DNA from: Mesorhizobium huakuii
GTDB taxonomy: Bacteria; Pseudomonadota; Alphaproteobacteria; Rhizobiales; Rhizobiaceae
Assembly: GCF_030160235.1 (NCBI RefSeq)
Contig: NZ_BSNY01000051.1
Coordinates: 62,001 to 126,000, forward strand
Direction of reading: 5' to 3'
DNA: 64,000 bases
Shown piece by piece: positions 63,699-64,000 of the stretch. Numbering within the stretch: the stretch's first letter is position 1; every line of letters begins with the position of its first letter. A program made the position numbers and the translations under genes. A model generated the notes under the pieces. The model searched no databases. It saw nothing but the letters and a program-made list of their open reading frames with translations, and had not been told where the DNA came from.

Positions 63699-64000
63699 TC
63701 AGCCGGAGGATTGACCGCTGAGTGCTTCGATGCTCCGTGCCAGCGCTTCTGGATCACCCACTATGCGCAGCGTCTTGAGCCGTGCCGTGCCGCCGGCAAC
63801 CACCGAAACGGACGATATCGGCACGCCCAGCGTCTTGGCGACCAGTCTCTCCAGCGCTTGATTGGCGGCGCCGTTTTCCGGCACGGCGCGAACCCGCGCC
63901 TTCAGATGGCTGCGCCCGTCCGCCGCCGTTTCGACGCCTTCGAACCTGTCCACGGAAGACTTCGGTGTCAGCCGCACGAACAGGTCGATGCCGTTTTCGC
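63699..64000 (-). CDS. DUF167 (YggU-type) protein, 5' end outside the window
   Basis: The visible part, about 100 codons, is open to the right edge and its start lies outside. VRLTPKSSVDRFEGV and AVPENGAANQALERLVAKTLGVP are the DUF167 core; the C-terminal SVVAGGTARLKTLRI is also typical. A small alpha/beta protein of unknown function widely conserved in bacteria. The stop at 63699 is four bases after the RpiR stop on the other strand. Confidence 0.88.
   Translation of the reverse strand, partial: ENGIDLFVRLTPKSSVDRFEGVETAADGRSHLKARVRAVPENGAANQALERLVAKTLGVPISSVSVVAGGTARLKTLRIVGDPEALARSIEALSGQSSG

Overview
The window is a gene-dense, GC-rich chromosomal segment of an alphaproteobacterium, most likely Mesorhizobium or a close relative (Phyllobacteriaceae, Hyphomicrobiales). 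Grounds: the roughly 1600-residue NAD-type glutamate dehydrogenase, the Usg protein, DUF1674/SdhAF4, the run htpX - rsmB-like - heparinase II/III-like - purH, and dispersed hairpin repeats of a style common in rhizobial intergenic DNA. The genus is inferred, not proven. I found no rRNA or tRNA gene, no CRISPR array, no insertion sequence and no prophage. Most of the window is housekeeping core interleaved with short accessory genes.

Layout. 1-8.7 kb: priA (partial), a small transaldolase, an FtsK without membrane segments, lptE, leuS and a YggS-type PLP protein. 8.7-15.2 kb (accessory): a decayed Phd/VapC toxin-antitoxin pair, an aldo/keto reductase, a secreted protein of the neutral zinc metallopeptidase family that has lost its first zinc ligand, and a LysR - MFS - aldo/keto reductase unit. 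15.2-19.9 kb: usg, acsA, a MOSC protein and a cyclopropane-fatty-acid synthase. 19.9-20.2 kb: a compact self-contained transcription unit with a 23-codon ORF, a Shine-Dalgarno fully complementary to the 16S 3' end, stacked hairpins and a strong terminator. 20.2-30.4 kb: TadG/vWA protein, transglutaminase, HAD phosphatase, sdhAF4, htpX, rsmB-like, heparinase-like and purH. 30.5-43 kb: a UMF1-type transporter, NAD-GDH, CMD and YCII proteins, LysE, a phosphoesterase, DUF1062 and typA. 43-54 kb: a TetR/MFS pair, ppa, GNAT, the lemA - TPM - TPM - TPM operon, pyridoxal kinase, DUF429 and a beta-carbonic anhydrase. 54-64 kb: an M3 peptidase, then a divergent uptake and catabolism locus (M81 peptidase, CUT1-type ABC transporter, SDR, UgpC-like ATPase, RpiR regulator) and DUF167 (partial).

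Functional links. The 56.2-63.7 kb locus looks like a complete import-and-degrade module under an RpiR repressor, with the substrate unknown. LysR/MFS and TetR/MFS are two local efflux or uptake switches, each with palindromic DNA in its divergent promoter. The lemA operon carries a recent tandem duplication of a secreted TPM-domain protein with Gly/Ser-rich tails. The strongest candidate for something undescribed is the small unit at about 19968-20208.
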